Of a DNA stretch of 7,396 bases, positions 6,246 to 7,396 are shown one piece after another. This stretch comes from Betaproteobacteria bacterium HGW-Betaproteobacteria-2 (lineage in GTDB: Bacteria > Pseudomonadota > Gammaproteobacteria > Burkholderiales > Methylophilaceae): assembly GCA_002842255.1 (NCBI GenBank), contig PHCM01000073.1, positions 1 through 7,396 on the forward strand, in the 5' to 3' direction. Every line of letters starts with the position of its first letter. The stretch's first letter is position 1. The position numbers and the translations under genes are program-made. The notes beneath the pieces are model-generated. The model did not search any database. It was given only the letters and a program-made list of their open reading frames with translations, and was not told the DNA's origin.

Positions 6246-6704
6246 ATGGGCACAGCCATTTCAATCGAGCAGGAATCTCATACAGTCGGCAGATTGATCG
6301 AGATTCTTGAGCAAGAACAAAGCTGCCTCATTCAAGCGGATTTTGAACGGGTACAAGCCCTGCTGGAAGAAAAATCCACGCTCCTGCAAAGCCTCAACCT
6401 GCTCTCACAGGAACGCTACCAGTGGCTATCCGCTGCCGGTTATCCTGCAAATGAGTCCGGCATGTCCGACTGGCTGAAAGAAAACCGCGAGCACGCCCTG
6501 CAAACTTCCTGGCTGACCATGCAGCAAGCCCTGCTCAAGGCCAAGGAACTCAATCGCATTAACGGCATGCTCATCAACAAGCATTTCACCCGCAACCAGC
6601 AATTGCTCGGCGCCCTCCGCGGCCAAACCGAAAGCGACCAGTTTTACGGGCCCAGCGGCCAAACCACCTCAAATGGCCGCCCCCGCGGCGCCGTCATCGC
6701 ATAA
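6246..6704 (+). CDS. flgN: Flagellar export chaperone FlgN (for FlgK and FlgL)
   Basis: FlgN is a cytoplasmic type III chaperone that binds the hook-filament junction proteins FlgK and FlgL and brings them to the flagellar export gate. The product is 152 aa (Salmonella 140). It is mostly helical: a Glu/Gln/Leu-rich segment at residues 12-60 (RLIEILEQEQSCLIQADFER at 16-35), a second helical segment at 85-127, and the C-terminal family motif NGMLINKHFTRNQQLLGALR (106-125) followed by YGPSGQT (134-140). The ATG at 6246 is the only sensible start: an in-frame TAG lies four codons upstream. Its ribosome binding site is poor (GAAAG), unlike flgM, so translation may depend partly on upstream context. 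It probably shares a transcript with flgM. Confidence 0.93.
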   Translation: MGTAISIEQESHTVGRLIEILEQEQSCLIQADFERVQALLEEKSTLLQSLNLLSQERYQWLSAAGYPANESGMSDWLKENREHALQTSWLTMQQALLKAKELNRINGMLINKHFTRNQQLLGALRGQTESDQFYGPSGQTTSNGRPRGAVIA

Positions 6705-6825
6705 TCCACACCTGCATCCCCGTCTGGAGTTTCAGCCACTGATCCAAATGTCCTTGATTCCAGAAACAAAATTCAACATCACTTAACTCTGATGTAAGGT
6801 TCTCTGCCGCGACCTTGGTGTACAT
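6694..6825 (-). pseudogene. Possible shifted-frame tail of the small secreted-protein gene
   Basis: An open 43-codon minus-strand frame starts MYTKVAAENLTSELSDVEFC and ends WIMR-stop, overlapping the last 11 bases of flgN tail to tail. It lies one base out of frame with the signal-peptide ORF at 6783-6926. The codons just upstream (ALRP) also stay open, so a one-base loss (or two-base gain) near the G/C-only run at 6827-6841 could have split one gene of about 75 codons. It has no ribosome binding site of its own that I can see. I recognise no family, and it may be a chance open frame. Confidence 0.25.
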
Positions 6826-6926
6826 GGGGCGCAGCGCGCGGCAAGGGCGGGAACCGGCATGGCGATCACGGTGCTCAATAACCCGGTAAGCACGGCTACT
6901 CTCAATTGTTTGGCTTGCGTGTTCAT
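6783..6926 (-). CDS. Small putative secreted protein, 47 aa, unknown, possibly truncated
   Basis: The product begins MNTQAKQLRVAVLTGLLSTV and has a textbook signal peptide: basic K6/R9, a hydrophobic core at 10-23, and MPVPALAA with likely cleavage after ALA or ALAA at 29-30. Only about 17 residues follow, Arg/Cys-rich with a CxxC at 32-35, and they look unlike a folded domain. The ATG at 6926 has GGGAG seven bases upstream, better than a longer in-frame start at 6980. The abrupt change right after the signal peptide, in a G/C-rich tract, suggests a frameshift or truncation (see 6694-6825). It is convergent with flgN and downstream of the DUF1348 gene. I do not recognise a family. Confidence 0.45.
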   Translation of the reverse strand: MNTQAKQLRVAVLTGLLSTVIAMPVPALAARCAPCTPRSRQRTLHQS

Positions 6927-6963
6927 GGCAAATCTCCCATATCTGAATGTGGTTAACAGAATC

Positions 6964-6985
6964 ACGGCATGCCTGTTCATGCCGT
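6964..6985 (-). repeat. Inverted repeat downstream of the DUF1348 gene
   Basis: ACGGCATG and CATGCCGT form a perfect 8-bp stem with a 6-base loop. It lies 51 bases past the DUF1348 stop and upstream of the small secreted ORF. On the minus strand it is followed by GATTCTGTTAACC, only moderately T-rich, so it is at best a weak terminator for the DUF1348 gene. It could also be a binding site in the leader of the small ORF. Confidence 0.4.
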
Positions 6986-7036
6986 CACTACTGAGTTAAA
7001 CGGAATGTCATCGAAATACTTACAATTCGCAGTTAT

Positions 7037-7396
7037 TCACAACCCCAGGTCACTCAAACCTGGGTGATCGTCTGGCCGGCGACCCAATGGCCAAAAGAAC
7101 AGTCGTTGCTCTTGTTTGATCGGCAGGTCGTTGATGCTGGCAAAGCGGCGTTGCATGAAGCCTTGTGCGTTGAATTCCCAGTTTTCGTTGCCGTAACTAC
7201 GGAACCACTGGCCGGAGTCATCATGCCATTCATAAGCAAAGCGAACGGCGATGCGGTTATCGGTAAACGCCCATAAGTCCTTGATCAAGCGATAGTCCAG
7301 CTCCCTGCCCCATTTACGCTGCAAAAGCTGTCGAACTTGCTCACGGCCTTGGGGGAATTCGGCGCGGTTGCGCCAGAGTGTGTCTTCGGTATAAAC
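7037..7396 (-). CDS. DUF1348 / NTF2-like family protein, C-terminal part (5' end outside window)
   Basis: The last 119 codons are present and the frame is open to the right edge, so the start lies beyond base 7396. The sequence is strongly typical of the DUF1348 family, a small alpha+beta NTF2-like fold: [18 protein letters not shown] near the start, [17 protein letters not shown], then [20 protein letters not shown] and [20 protein letters not shown], ending in [14 protein letters not shown]. Family members are about 150-160 aa, so some 35 residues are missing. No enzymatic function is established for the family. It has no evident connection to flagella and marks the end of the flagellar cluster. 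Confidence 0.9.
   Translation of the reverse strand, partial: VYTEDTLWRNRAEFPQGREQVRQLLQRKWGRELDYRLIKDLWAFTDNRIAVRFAYEWHDDSGQWFRSYGNENWEFNAQGFMQRRFASINDLPIKQEQRLFFWPLGRRPDDHPGLSDLGL

Larger units (their letters stand above)
6705..7036. other. 332-bp gap between flgN and the DUF1348 gene
   Basis: This boundary between the flagellar block and the next gene holds one small signal-peptide ORF on the minus strand (6783-6926), one inverted repeat (6964-6985) and otherwise nothing I can identify. flgN has no recognisable rho-independent terminator here: there is no stem followed by a T-run on the plus strand. Confidence 0.6.

Overview
The window is a bacterial flagellar locus. It holds the proximal rod, hook and distal rod genes on the minus strand, and the P-ring chaperone, anti-sigma factor and export chaperone genes on the plus strand. 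Gene order (flgA-flgM-flgN divergent from flgBCDEFGH), strong Shine-Dalgarno sites, an outer-membrane L-ring lipoprotein and moderately high GC point to a Gram-negative proteobacterium. The overall protein character is most like a betaproteobacterium, for example a Nitrosomonadales/Methylophilaceae-type organism. That lineage call is an impression from the proteins, not a computed result.

Minus strand, read from 4770 down to 1: flgB, flgC, flgD, flgE, flgF, flgG and the first 71 codons of flgH, which runs off the left edge. The spacers are 26 to 75 bp and nearly every gene has its own AGGAG-like ribosome binding site, so this looks like one operon. Its products are the rod proteins FlgB, FlgC, FlgF and FlgG, the hook cap FlgD, the hook FlgE and the L-ring FlgH. 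A strong 8-bp hairpin sits between flgE and flgF.

Plus strand, 4984 to 6704: flgA, flgM and flgN. The 213-bp divergent spacer between flgB and flgA carries a near-consensus sigma-28 promoter pointing at flgA, and nearer flgA a weaker sigma-54-like site. A second sigma-28 promoter with a perfect TAAAGTTT -35 element lies between flgA and flgM. FlgM is the inhibitor of sigma-28, so this is the expected autoregulatory loop. FlgN is the chaperone for the hook-filament junction proteins FlgK and FlgL, which are usually encoded beyond flgJ, outside this window.

Right end, 6705 to 7396: the flagellar block stops here. A 332-bp gap holds a 47-codon minus-strand ORF with a good ribosome binding site and a clear signal peptide but no recognisable mature domain. 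An overlapping shifted frame suggests it may be a frameshifted remnant. A DUF1348 / NTF2-like protein gene, missing its 5' end, follows on the minus strand.

I found no RNA genes, insertion sequences, CRISPR arrays or convincing rho-independent terminators. The locus is largely ordinary. The points of interest are regulatory sites and the small unexplained ORF, and I see no evidence for a novel multi-gene system.
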